DNA of 64,000 bases from Anaerolineae bacterium (GTDB lineage Bacteria; Chloroflexota; Anaerolineae; Anaerolineales; E44-bin32): contig DUEZ01000080.1 of NCBI GenBank assembly GCA_011174825.1, forward strand, positions 1 to 64,000, in the 5' to 3' direction. Positions within the stretch are counted from its first letter, which is position 1, and each line of letters opens with the position of its first letter. Under the pieces are notes generated by a model. It ran no database searches. It was not told the DNA's origin and saw only the letters and a list, made by a program, of their open reading frames with translations. Made by a program: the position numbers and the translations under genes. This document shows positions 16,029 to 24,143 of this stretch, piece after piece.

Positions 16029-17312
16029 CTAACGCTTGTCGATCGGTGTGTAGTCGCGTTGATCGGCGCCAAGGTAGATTTGGCGTGGGCGAGCGATGCG
16101 TTGCTCCGGATCCGTCAGTAATTCACCCCATTGTGCGAGCCAACCGACGCTGCGCCCGATGGCGAAGAGAACTGGAAACATCTCCACCGGCAGCCCCATA
16201 GCCTGATAGATCAGCCCAGAGTAGAAATCGACGTTGGGGTACAGCTTGCGGGAGACGAAGTATTCGTCCTCTAACGCGATGCGCTCCAGCTCGAGGGCGA
16301 TGTCGAGCAACGGGTTGCGCCCGGTGACCTCGAATACTCGATCCGCGATCTCCTTGATGATGCTCGCACGGGGATCGTAGTTTTTGTAGACGCGGTGTCC
16401 AAAACCCATCAGTCGAGACTCACCGGTCTTGACCTGTTTAATATGAGCCGGCACATGATCCACATGACCGATTTCTTGGAGCATACGCAACACCGCTTCA
16501 TTCGCCCCACCGTGCAGTGGACCATAGAGAGCAGCAGCTGCACCGCTTAAGGCGCTATAAGGATCGGACTTGCTTGAGCCGATGGCACGCATGGTGCTGG
16601 TACTGCAATTCTGTTCATGATCAGCATGAAGGATGAAGAGCACATCCAACGCCCGTTCAAGCGCTGGCTCTGGCTTATATTTCGCTTCGGACATCTTGAA
16701 CATCATGTTCAAGAAGTTGCCGGAATAGCTCAGGTCGGTATCGGGGTAGACATAAGGAAGACCCCGCAAGTGGCGAAAGGAGAAGGCGGCGATGGTTGGC
16801 ACTTTCGCGATGAGGGATTTGACCTGCTCGAGGCGGCGTTCTGGGTCGTCGACGGACCTTGCGCCCGTGCTGAATGTCGCCAAGGTTGCTACGGAGGCGA
16901 TGAAGATGCTCATCGGATGAGCATCATGGCAGAAGGACTGCATGAGGCTCTTCAGTTTCTCGTGAAGATATGTTTGGTGCGTGATGTCATGCTCCCAGCT
17001 ATCAAGCTCTTCACGATTGGGTAGCTCGCCGAAAAGGATGAGGAATGCCACCTCCAGGAAGGTGCTCTCCTTGGCTAATTGCTCAATCGGATATCCTCGA
17101 TAGCGTAAGATGCCACGCTCGCCATCAATGTAGGTAATGGTGCTTTTGGTGGAAGCGGTATTGATGTATCCAGGATCGTAGCTCATCAAGCCAAAGTCGT
17201 TTTCATCAGTCTTGATCTGGCGCAGGTCCATTGCACGGATCGTTCCATGTTCGATGGGGATCTGATAAGTATTTCCAGTGCGATCGTCTGTAATGGTGAG
17301 GGTATCTGGCAT
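16029..17312 (-). CDS. gltA: Citrate synthase
   Basis: 427 residues of type II (hexameric-like) bacterial citrate synthase. It has the N-terminal strand domain, the catalytic His region LHGGANEAVLRML, the second His motif GFGHRVYKNYDPRA, and the Asp-containing PNVDFYSG near the C terminus. It condenses acetyl-CoA with oxaloacetate, so it links the CODH/ACS product to the TCA cycle. AAGGAGAG precedes the ATG. It is on the same strand as the acs block but separated by 344 repeat-bearing bases, so independent transcription is likely. Confidence 0.95.
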   Translation of the reverse strand: MPDTLTITDDRTGNTYQIPIEHGTIRAMDLRQIKTDENDFGLMSYDPGYINTASTKSTITYIDGERGILRYRGYPIEQLAKESTFLEVAFLILFGELPNREELDSWEHDITHQTYLHEKLKSLMQSFCHDAHPMSIFIASVATLATFSTGARSVDDPERRLEQVKSLIAKVPTIAAFSFRHLRGLPYVYPDTDLSYSGNFLNMMFKMSEAKYKPEPALERALDVLFILHADHEQNCSTSTMRAIGSSKSDPYSALSGAAAALYGPLHGGANEAVLRMLQEIGHVDHVPAHIKQVKTGESRLMGFGHRVYKNYDPRASIIKEIADRVFEVTGRNPLLDIALELERIALEDEYFVSRKLYPNVDFYSGLIYQAMGLPVEMFPVLFAIGRSVGWLAQWGELLTDPEQRIARPRQIYLGADQRDYTPIDKR

Positions 17313-17517
17313 GAGTTCTCTCCTTGGTTTTATACCTCTCTATCTGGAGTAGTTTTATAGATTTCATCTATATGATTTTACCGTGGTCTGTGCAGATATT
17401 GAACCTTGGGCGGAATATTGTTGGGATGTTTATCGGACCAAGGGATCAGAGATGTCTAAGGCCCCGTCTCCGCTTTGGGGAAGAAACATCACCTCACTTC
17501 AATCTATTCCAGAAGGC

Positions 17518-17546
17518 TTGACAGAGGCGAGGTTACCCGTTATGTT
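17518..17546 (+). promoter_or_regulatory. Sigma-70-type promoter of the fur-cbiMQO operon
   Basis: TTGACA at 17518-17523 and TATGTT at 17541-17546 are separated by 17 bases. Transcription would start near 17552, about 30 bases before the preferred start codon at 17581. Confidence 0.65.
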
Positions 17547-17549
17547 TAA

Positions 17550-17563
17550 TGCAAAATATTGCA
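17550..17563. promoter_or_regulatory. Possible operator for the Fur-family regulator
   Basis: TGCAA-AATA-TTGCA is an inverted repeat sitting on the predicted transcription start. Fur-family repressors often bind AT-rich inverted repeats at their own promoter. The match is short and only suggestive. Confidence 0.3.
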
Positions 17564-17580
17564 ACAACCAGGATTTGCAA

Positions 17581-18027
17581 ATGAGCTGTGGCGAAAGGTT
17601 AGCTGAAGAGATTAGAAAGAAGGGTTTCCGGGTGACCCCACAGCGAGGGGTGATCTTGGAAACCATCGCTCACATGGGCGGACATCTCTCCGTTCTGGAG
17701 GTATTTTCTGAAGCACGTGATCGATTACCCGGATTGAATATTACGACGATTTATCGAACAATTGAGACCCTCCATCAAGCCGGAATGGTTGATCTCTTTT
17801 ATTCTGGCTCGGGTCCGACACGTTTTGCGCTTAGAGATCCCGATGCACCGCATGGTCACTTGGTGTGTGGTGAATGCGAGCATGTATTCGACGTCGATGA
17901 AAGTCTTATCGCTCGCTTGGCTGAAGAGGTGGAACGCAAGACAGGTTTTTCCATCGATTCTCATCATCTGACCTTGCTTGGTGTGTGTAATGATTGTCTT
18001 AGCAAGGGAAAGCGAAGAATTAGCTGA
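17581..18027 (+). CDS. Fur-family metal-dependent regulator
   Basis: 148 residues from the ATG at 17581, chosen because a TTGACA/TATGTT promoter lies just upstream, an AGGA sits eight bases before it, and the length fits the family; the frame is open further upstream. A winged helix (RVTPQRGVILETIAHMGGHLSVLEV...TTIYRTIETLHQAGMV) is followed by the dimerisation domain with HGHLVCGECEHVFD and CNDCLSKG, forming the usual structural Zn site. It is cotranscribed with a nickel/cobalt ECF transporter (12-base gap), so a nickel- or cobalt-sensing (Nur-like) role is more likely than iron sensing. The sensed metal is inferred from context. Confidence 0.85.
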   Translation: MSCGERLAEEIRKKGFRVTPQRGVILETIAHMGGHLSVLEVFSEARDRLPGLNITTIYRTIETLHQAGMVDLFYSGSGPTRFALRDPDAPHGHLVCGECEHVFDVDESLIARLAEEVERKTGFSIDSHHLTLLGVCNDCLSKGKRRIS

Positions 18028-18039
18028 GGAGGATCAAGA

Positions 18040-19002
18040 ATGATGTGGCTCGCACCTCACGCTCTACACGTACCGGATGGTTTCCTATCAACTGCGGTTT
18101 CAGTGGTTGGCTGGGTGTTGGCTTTGATCGCGATCGGAATTGCCGTCCGCTTGACGAGATACCAACTCGGTGAACGGCAGATCCCTCTGATGGGTCTACT
18201 AGCGGCCTTCATTTTCGCTGCTCAAGCGATCAATTTCCCTGTGGCGGCCGGGACCTCCGGTCACCTTCTGGGTGGGGCATTGGCGGCGATTGTTATGGGT
18301 CCATGGGCAGCCACGTTAATTATGACCGCGGTGATCGTCACCCAAGGTCTGTTATTTCAAGACGGGGGATTGCTGGTTATGGGATGGAACATCCTCAATA
18401 TGGGGGTCTTCACGGCATTTACAGGATATGCTGTCTATGTATTGGTGAGGCGACTGGTTGGCGAAGGAAGGAGATCGCGTTTGGCGGCAGCTTTCGTGGG
18501 AGCTTGGTTGTCCGTCGAAGTGGGAGCCATCGCCACGGCTTTTGAGTTAGCCGCTTCCGGTACATCTCCGCTGTACTTAGGTTTACCAGCGATGGCGAGC
18601 GTCCATGCGTTGATCGGTCTTGGTGAAGCGATCATTACCGCCGGTGCTATTGCCCTGCTACAAGCCAGTCGGCCACAGGTCTTGGAGGCTGGTGAGACCG
18701 CACCGGGACGGAAAGGTGCTTCTTTCATGATGATTGGCTTGATGGTTGCGCTGGTCGTGGCCATTTTCTCGCCCCTGGCTTCTCAAAATCCAGACGGGCT
18801 TGAGTTTGTGGCTGAGAGAGAGGGGTTCCTGGATAGGTCGTTAGAGCCACTGTTTGAACTATTACCCGATTACAGCATTCCATTCGTTCCTAATGAGGTA
18901 GCGACGACGATCTTGGCTGTTGTTATTGGCACATTAATCGTATTCGGGATCGCGTGGGCCATCGGGCGTACAACCGTCAGAAAGGAAACCATAGGAGAAT
19001 AA
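18040..19002 (+). CDS. cbiM: Nickel/cobalt ECF transporter substrate-binding membrane component (CbiM/NikM with PDGLE domain)
   Basis: 320 residues. The metal-binding N-terminal motif HVPDGFLS is present, but after an extension MMWLAPHAL rather than directly as Met-His. Six or so membrane helices follow, with INFPVAAGTSGHLLGG as a family block. Residues ~230-310 form a fused PDGLE (CbiN/NikN-like) domain with a further helix, so no separate CbiN gene is needed. It imports Ni2+ or Co2+ with CbiQ and CbiO encoded immediately downstream. In families where Met1-His2 helps bind the ion, the N-terminal extension would need processing or a different geometry. Confidence 0.9.
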   Translation: MMWLAPHALHVPDGFLSTAVSVVGWVLALIAIGIAVRLTRYQLGERQIPLMGLLAAFIFAAQAINFPVAAGTSGHLLGGALAAIVMGPWAATLIMTAVIVTQGLLFQDGGLLVMGWNILNMGVFTAFTGYAVYVLVRRLVGEGRRSRLAAAFVGAWLSVEVGAIATAFELAASGTSPLYLGLPAMASVHALIGLGEAIITAGAIALLQASRPQVLEAGETAPGRKGASFMMIGLMVALVVAIFSPLASQNPDGLEFVAEREGFLDRSLEPLFELLPDYSIPFVPNEVATTILAVVIGTLIVFGIAWAIGRTTVRKETIGE

Positions 19003-19005
19003 GGG

Positions 19006-19788
19006 TTGCACTACGATCTTTCAGATCAGTACCATCATCGATCGAGTCCCATCCACCACCTAGACCCACGCGTCAAAGTGGTGGTGACGTTTTTCTACAT
19101 CTTGGCTCTCAGCCTCACCCCAGAGGGGGCGTGGTGGATTTTTGGTTTCTTCCTTGTAATACTCCTGTCAACGGTTTGGCTGGCGGATCTCGACCTCACT
19201 TTCACGATAAAGCGGTCATTTATCGTTTTGCCTTTTGTGTTAGCAGCAGTGGCGTTGCCTTTCACGACGCCTGGCTCGAGCTTGCTCAAGATCCCCGGAT
19301 TAGGATGGACGGTAACGGAGCCAGGTATGATTCGCTTCCTTAGCATTCTGGCCCGTAGCTGGCAGGCGGTGCAAGCGGCTATTCTCTTAACAGCGACGAC
19401 GCGCTTTCCTGACCTTCTATGGGCACTGAGTGCGCTTCGTTTCCCCAAACCACTCGTATCCACAATTGGTTTCATGTATCGCTATTTATTTATAGTGGCC
19501 GATGAAGCTCTACGCATGATACGCGCTCGGACGGCGCGTAGTGCTCAAGTTACTGGTCGAGCCAGACCGTCTATTCGTTGGCACGGACGAGTGGCAGGAT
19601 CGATGGTAGGTAGTTTGTTCCTTCGTACGTTGGCGAGAAGCGAGCGTGTCTACGCCGCGATGATCGCGCGGGGTTATGACGGGCATATGCGATCGTTGAT
19701 CCGATTTCGTATGACAAACATCGATTGGATAGCGTCTGTTCTTACGGTCCTGCTTCTTGGCACGCCCCTGATCGTATCCCTGAGGTAA
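19006..19788 (+). CDS. cbiQ: ECF transporter transmembrane (T) component CbiQ
   Basis: 260 residues starting at a TTG three bases after cbiM, behind AGGAGAATAAGGG. It opens with LDPRVKVVVTFFYILAL, the usual T-component start, and has several hydrophobic helices and the coupling motif region RSERVYAAMIARGYDG that contacts the ATPase. It links the substrate component to CbiO. The four-gene order fur-cbiM-cbiQ-cbiO with gaps of 12, 3 and 4 bases strongly supports one transcript. Confidence 0.9.
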   Translation: MHYDLSDQYHHRSSPIHHLDPRVKVVVTFFYILALSLTPEGAWWIFGFFLVILLSTVWLADLDLTFTIKRSFIVLPFVLAAVALPFTTPGSSLLKIPGLGWTVTEPGMIRFLSILARSWQAVQAAILLTATTRFPDLLWALSALRFPKPLVSTIGFMYRYLFIVADEALRMIRARTARSAQVTGRARPSIRWHGRVAGSMVGSLFLRTLARSERVYAAMIARGYDGHMRSLIRFRMTNIDWIASVLTVLLLGTPLIVSLR

Positions 19789-19792
19789 TCCG

Positions 19793-20503
19793 ATGCATCA
19801 CACGATAGAAGTTAAAGACCTTCATTTCTCATATCCGGACGGTCATCAAGCTTTGTGCGGGGTGAACTTGTATATCTCCCCAGGCGAGAAAGTGGCACTC
19901 GTAGGGCCCAACGGAGCGGGAAAATCCACCTTGTTACTGCACCTCAATGGAATATTACACGACCATGGCGAGGTGTTCGTCTGTGGGAAGCCAGTTAGAA
20001 AGGAGACAATAGGGGAGGTGCGTGCATCTGTAGGGTTAGTCTTCGAGGATCCAGACGATCAACTCTTCTCACCGACGGTATTTGATGACGTCGCTTTCGG
20101 ACCGATCTACATGGGAATGCCAGAGTGGGAGGTACGAGGGAGTGTTGACGATGCATTGGGCGCCGTAGACATGGGTGGTTTTGAGAGCAGGGCATCACAC
20201 CATCTGAGCAACGGTGAGAAAAAACGGGTCGCGATCGCCACGGTACTAGCGATGGATCCAGAGATTCTGGTCCTCGATGAACCGACATCAGGTCTAGACC
20301 CGCGATCGCGTAGGGGGTTGATTAACTTACTTCGAGATCTACCTCAGACAATGTTCGTTTCTACTCACGATATAAATATGGTATCCGAACTATTCGAGCG
20401 TACGATCGTGATCGATGGGGGAGAGATTGTTTTCGATGGCTCAACCAAGGGCCTTCTTTCGGATGAGATATTTCTTGAGCAACACGGACTGGAAGCTCCT
20501 TGA
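19793..20503 (+). CDS. cbiO: ECF transporter ATP-binding protein CbiO
   Basis: 236 residues. Walker A GPNGAGKST, Q-loop VFEDPDDQLFSPTV, signature LSNGEKKRVAIA, Walker B ILVLDEPTSGLDP and the switch His in FVSTHDINM are all present, with the CbiO/EcfA-specific DPDDQLF. It energises nickel or cobalt uptake through CbiMQ. Only one ATPase gene is present, so a homodimer is expected. No terminator was recognised after the gene. Confidence 0.93.
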   Translation: MHHTIEVKDLHFSYPDGHQALCGVNLYISPGEKVALVGPNGAGKSTLLLHLNGILHDHGEVFVCGKPVRKETIGEVRASVGLVFEDPDDQLFSPTVFDDVAFGPIYMGMPEWEVRGSVDDALGAVDMGGFESRASHHLSNGEKKRVAIATVLAMDPEILVLDEPTSGLDPRSRRGLINLLRDLPQTMFVSTHDINMVSELFERTIVIDGGEIVFDGSTKGLLSDEIFLEQHGLEAP

Positions 20504-20585
20504 TACCGACACTGTATAGACATTTGCCAGGATAGAACAGGTGGGTATGGTACAGGTCATCCGTCTGCCCCACTTTCACGGCATG

Positions 20586-21833
20586 CTAAGGGACAGTGAA
20601 GATTGTTTCGTAAACTGGCAATTCGATTCCTTCTTGGTACCAACTGGCTTCAACTTGAGCACCCGACTTTACGCCTTTTCCATGGCAGTAAAGTCTCTCG
20701 GGGTAATCTTCCAGGATCTCGCATGTGAACTCATTCCCCCCCACAACAGCATGGTAGATACCTTCAACACCACTTGGCACGTGGAGGGTCACGAGCAGGG
20801 ATCCGTCCTGCAACCAGCCTGTGGACATGATGCTGGCGTCGGTAAAATCTTCGCCCACTACGCTTGTGGGCGATGGTAGGATGATCTTAGGTTCGGGAGT
20901 TGATAACGGTTTCTGTGTTGGACTCGGTGATGAGATGATAGGGATTCGAGATGCTGTTGCCATTGCCGTGGGTGTTGCCTTTGAGAAGCCCCGCATAGCA
21001 ATGCTAAATAGGCAGCAGGATAGCGGGATCGACAATACGAGGGCCACAATGATGATGACGTTCCTCCTCGTACGCCGTTCTTTCGTGTACTCGTTCAGCA
21101 CCTCAGGTATCGCGGCTTCAACCTCATCTGGCAGCACAAATTTCACAGCTTTTGGTTTTGGGGATGAGTGCTCCGGACAGCGCAGTTTGGGATTCAACTC
21201 GACTACGCTGCCACACTTGGAACAGTAGCCCAGCGCTTTTACCCGTCCTGCGGCTACCATCGCCTTGCGATCATCTTCGCCCCTTCCAGCGGCATATACG
21301 TCATCGTCCGCACCAAAGAAGCGAGCGACTCCTCTCCCGCCACCGTAGGCTCCTTCGGAAGAGGTGTAATCCAACTCATCACGCGTGGCTTCTTCCTCCA
21401 TACCAAGCTTCTCATAAAGTGTGGCACGTTCTTTTAACAACCCTGCCTGTTCTTTCTCTGGAGCGAGCTCTAGAGCCTGGCTGAAATCAGCGATGGCTTG
21501 TTCGGGGTCCAACTCAATATGACGGCGAGCGCGTGTGGCGTAACGTTGGTAGAGAGGTGTCTTTCGTAGGGCGGAAGCGATGCCCATGATGGGAAGGCCT
21601 ATGGTGGCAAGCAAACAAAGCTGAGGTGAAATTAGCAGACAATCGGGCAACTCGATTTCCGACTTCATCAGCAGATAAACAACGATACCAGAAAGAACTC
21701 CGCCTACAATCCCATATACGATATAACTCAGTCGGTCTGATAACCCCTCTCCAGGCAACAGGTCAGAACCACATTCCTGGCATTTTTCCCGGTCCGCTGT
21801 ATTTTCTGTTTGACATTTATGACATTGGATCAT
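20586..21833 (-). CDS. Zinc-ribbon membrane protein with TPR-like and extracellular parts
   Basis: 415 residues, not assigned to a known family. It starts with a zinc ribbon (CHKCQTENTADREKCQECGSD), then two hydrophobic helices around residues 35-85, a short TPR-like pair (LDPEQAIADFSQALELAPEKEQAG), and a second four-Cys-type region GYCSKCGSVV...LRCPEHS. A third membrane helix lies near 255-280, then a Ser/Thr/Pro linker and a small external beta domain with two Cys. The layout suggests an envelope protein with cytosolic metal-ribbon sensors. GGTGG precedes the ATG. It converges with cbiO and is not part of that operon. Confidence 0.7.
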   Translation of the reverse strand: MIQCHKCQTENTADREKCQECGSDLLPGEGLSDRLSYIVYGIVGGVLSGIVVYLLMKSEIELPDCLLISPQLCLLATIGLPIMGIASALRKTPLYQRYATRARRHIELDPEQAIADFSQALELAPEKEQAGLLKERATLYEKLGMEEEATRDELDYTSSEGAYGGGRGVARFFGADDDVYAAGRGEDDRKAMVAAGRVKALGYCSKCGSVVELNPKLRCPEHSSPKPKAVKFVLPDEVEAAIPEVLNEYTKERRTRRNVIIIVALVLSIPLSCCLFSIAMRGFSKATPTAMATASRIPIISSPSPTQKPLSTPEPKIILPSPTSVVGEDFTDASIMSTGWLQDGSLLVTLHVPSGVEGIYHAVVGGNEFTCEILEDYPERLYCHGKGVKSGAQVEASWYQEGIELPVYETIFTVP

Positions 21834-22473
21834 CGGTCCACCTTTTGAGCCTCGGTCCTCTATTTAGAACTTTTATCTATGTGTCGTTTTTTTTCTTTCT
21901 CGAAACGACCATCTCTCATCGTTTTTTGACACAAATAAACACCCGGCCATTTGACATGCCGAGTGTCAGCTTTAGCGCACAGGTGGTTAAATTGTTCCTG
22001 CTCTTTGGGGTAGGTGGGTTCGCGAGAGCACATCTATGATGGTCGTTTTGCATCATGGTCTTTACAATGGTTCATTAAGGTAAATGCATGAATGCAGCGA
22101 AATAAAACATGGCCCGACCCTTCGCGAAGGCGGGCTTATGAGTTCGATGAAAGCGCCTGACCCTTACCTGCGACGAGGCATATGTTCATAGTTTACGGTA
22201 ATTGAGAATCCGTAATTCCCCTGTTTCATCATACAGTAGAAAGGAAATCAATACAATGAAAGACGAAGGGAAAAAGGCATATGAGAGCAGGTGTTTGGCC
22301 CATGTTTCAAGCACCTGCGTGGCGAGGTGTGTAGGGGTAGTCGGCTTCTCTCCAAGGGGCGTCGGCGTTTTCCAAATGAATATTATGTAGGTCGGTCAAT
22401 AACATGACCTAAGGAGGATTGTGAGATAGCATACAGTACAAGAGTGTTGATCACGTATTAGAATGGGGAAACA
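21834..22473. other. 640-base gene-poor region
   Basis: Contains short palindromes, for example CCTTCGCGAAGG near 22120, and the small ORF/hairpin at 22256-22390. No conserved gene, riboswitch or terminator was recognised. Confidence 0.4.
22256..22390 (+). CDS. Possible 44-residue small ORF overlapping a strong hairpin
   Basis: An ATG at 22256 lies ten bases after AGAAAGGA and opens 44 codons (MKDEGKKAYESRCLAHVSST...), with three Cys. The DNA holds an 11-bp stem with one wobble pair, GCAGGTGTTTG...CAAGCACCTGC, at about 22286-22317. Either a tiny peptide or a structured leader is possible; no homology was recognised. Confidence 0.25.
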   Translation: MKDEGKKAYESRCLAHVSSTCVARCVGVVGFSPRGVGVFQMNIM

Positions 22474-23049
22474 GTGAAGACGTTATCTTCTCTCATCCAA
22501 GATCGTTTCCGCTGGCTAGGGCTGACTACACTTGTGCTCGTTGTTGGCGCAGGTTGGATTTGGAATTCGTCAATGCCCACATCAGCAACGACGGGCGGGT
22601 TGATTCCAAGCCCGCGTGAGGGTTTCCTTGCCCCCGATTTTACCCTCGATCTCATAGGTGGAGGTCAGGTGACCCTATCTGAGTTGAGGGGTGATGTGGT
22701 TTTGATAAACCTGTGGACGTCTTGGTGTCCTCCGTGTAGATCGGAGATGCCCGCTATACAGCAGGTGTATGAAGCCAATCGCGAGCGAGGGCTCAAGATC
22801 TTGGCTGTCAATATGACTTATCAGGATAGCGAATCGGCTGCTGTTGAATTTACTCGAGATCACGGATTGACATTTCCGGTTCTATTAGACAGGACGGGCG
22901 CGGTTGGGTACAAGTATCAACTACGGTCATTACCGACGACATTCTTTGTGGATCGGCAAGGCGTGATTCAGCAGGTGATCTTAGGTGGCCCGATGAGTGA
23001 GGTCACGCTCCAAACAGCCCTTGAAACCTTGTTAAGTGAGGAGCCCTGA
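22474..23049 (+). CDS. TlpA/ResA-like thiol-disulfide oxidoreductase
   Basis: 191 residues from a GTG start behind GGGGA. An N-terminal membrane anchor (residues ~13-33) is followed by a thioredoxin fold with the active site SWCPPCRSEMPA and the cis-Pro region RSLPTTFFVDRQGVI. ResA/TlpA proteins reduce or isomerise disulfides outside the membrane, often for cytochrome c maturation. No cytochrome genes are near. The stop overlaps the start of the next gene (TGATG), so the two are translationally coupled. Confidence 0.9.
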   Translation: MKTLSSLIQDRFRWLGLTTLVLVVGAGWIWNSSMPTSATTGGLIPSPREGFLAPDFTLDLIGGGQVTLSELRGDVVLINLWTSWCPPCRSEMPAIQQVYEANRERGLKILAVNMTYQDSESAAVEFTRDHGLTFPVLLDRTGAVGYKYQLRSLPTTFFVDRQGVIQQVILGGPMSEVTLQTALETLLSEEP

Positions 23050-23792
23050 TGTTCCCCGTCCTGCAACTCGGTCCACTCGCTTTACAATTGCCAGGTTTGT
23101 TCACCCTGTTGGGTATTTGGGTTGGAATCAATCTGATTGAGAGGGAAGCGCCACGCCGAAAGCTTCCAGCCGGTACACTCCGCAACATGGTCTTCTTCAG
23201 CCTGCTAGGTGGAATCGCAGGTGCAAGATTGGGGTACGCACTGGGTTTCGTCGAGGTTTATGCGAAAGATCCGTTAGGCTTGATCTCGCTCAACCCGCAC
23301 ACGCTTGCGCCTTTCGAGGGAGCTGTCGTCGCTCTGATCGTGGCGTTGATCTATGGACAGCGCAGACACCTTCCGCTATACCCTACGCTGGACGCATTTA
23401 CACCCGGTTTGGCATCCATCGCCATCTTCCTCGGTCTGGCTAACATCTCCAGCGGTGATGCCTTTGGTGCGCCGACGAAGGTCCCATGGGCCATCGATTT
23501 GTGGGGGGCAAGCCGCCATCCGTCGCAAATTTACGAAACGATCGCAGCCGCACTTATATTCTTGGTTATCCAGCGCCTGAAGAGTCGGTCACCTTTCCCA
23601 GGCTTCATCTTCACCTTATGGATCCTCCTGACGTCGATCGGTCGATTGTTTTTCGAAGCCTTTCGTGGGGACAGTGTACTCATCTTCGATGGGCTACGTA
23701 GCGCCCAGGTTGTAAGCTTGGTGTTCGCTGTCGGCGCGATGCTTGGTTTTCATTTACTTGCCAGAAGGCAGTATAGCGCAGATGCATCATGA
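23049..23792 (+). CDS. Lgt-like integral membrane protein
   Basis: 247 residues with about seven hydrophobic segments, resembling prolipoprotein diacylglyceryl transferase. The HPSQIYE motif is kept (RHPSQIYETI). The usual GRIGNF(I)N signature with its essential arginine and asparagine is missing; that position reads GLANISSGDAFG. The family's catalytic His-Gly region is also not evident. It may therefore be a paralogue with another activity. Lipobox-bearing proteins occur elsewhere in this window, so a true Lgt must exist somewhere. Coupling to the thioredoxin-like gene suggests a shared envelope function. Confidence 0.7.
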   Translation: MFPVLQLGPLALQLPGLFTLLGIWVGINLIEREAPRRKLPAGTLRNMVFFSLLGGIAGARLGYALGFVEVYAKDPLGLISLNPHTLAPFEGAVVALIVALIYGQRRHLPLYPTLDAFTPGLASIAIFLGLANISSGDAFGAPTKVPWAIDLWGASRHPSQIYETIAAALIFLVIQRLKSRSPFPGFIFTLWILLTSIGRLFFEAFRGDSVLIFDGLRSAQVVSLVFAVGAMLGFHLLARRQYSADAS

Positions 23793-23879
23793 AAACAGGG
23801 ATCAACTTCGCTCCACATTGTTCCGCTCAGGATGACATTAATGAGCGTGTCATTCTGGGCGCCTGTCTTTACCAAAGGT

Positions 23880-24021
23880 GTAGGGGCAATTCACCGTTCG
23901 TGCCGCGAGACGCCGAGAAAAACACTCGGCACTTTCAGCCGGCGGCAGGCCGGCCGTCTCGCCCCGGCGGGCCGTGGCTCGCGGCCCGAACGGGGTGCGA
24001 GACGACACGAATTGCCCCTAC
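23880..24021. repeat. REP-type repeat bounded by GTAGGGGCAATTC, long copy
   Basis: GTAGGGGCAATTC at 23880-23892 and its exact complement GAATTGCCCCTAC at 24009-24021 bound a 142-bp, very GC-rich interior with further hairpins. A 61-bp element with the same 13-bp ends lies at 28836-28896. Confidence 0.8.
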
Positions 24022-24074
24022 TGTGATTGGATCTCCCTCGGCATTCCTTGGACAAGTTGCCTTCGGAAAACTTG

Positions 24075-24103
24075 TTGACTCCAGATTCTGGCGTGGCTAT
24101 AAT
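24075..24103 (+). promoter_or_regulatory. Near-consensus sigma-70 promoter of the DtxR-family gene
   Basis: TTGACT (24075-24080), a 17-base spacer and a perfect TATAAT (24098-24103). The predicted start near 24110 leaves a ~34-base leader. Confidence 0.8.
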
Positions 24104-24143
24104 GACTGGCGCAGTTAGGAAAGACTAATTCTAGAGAAATGGC

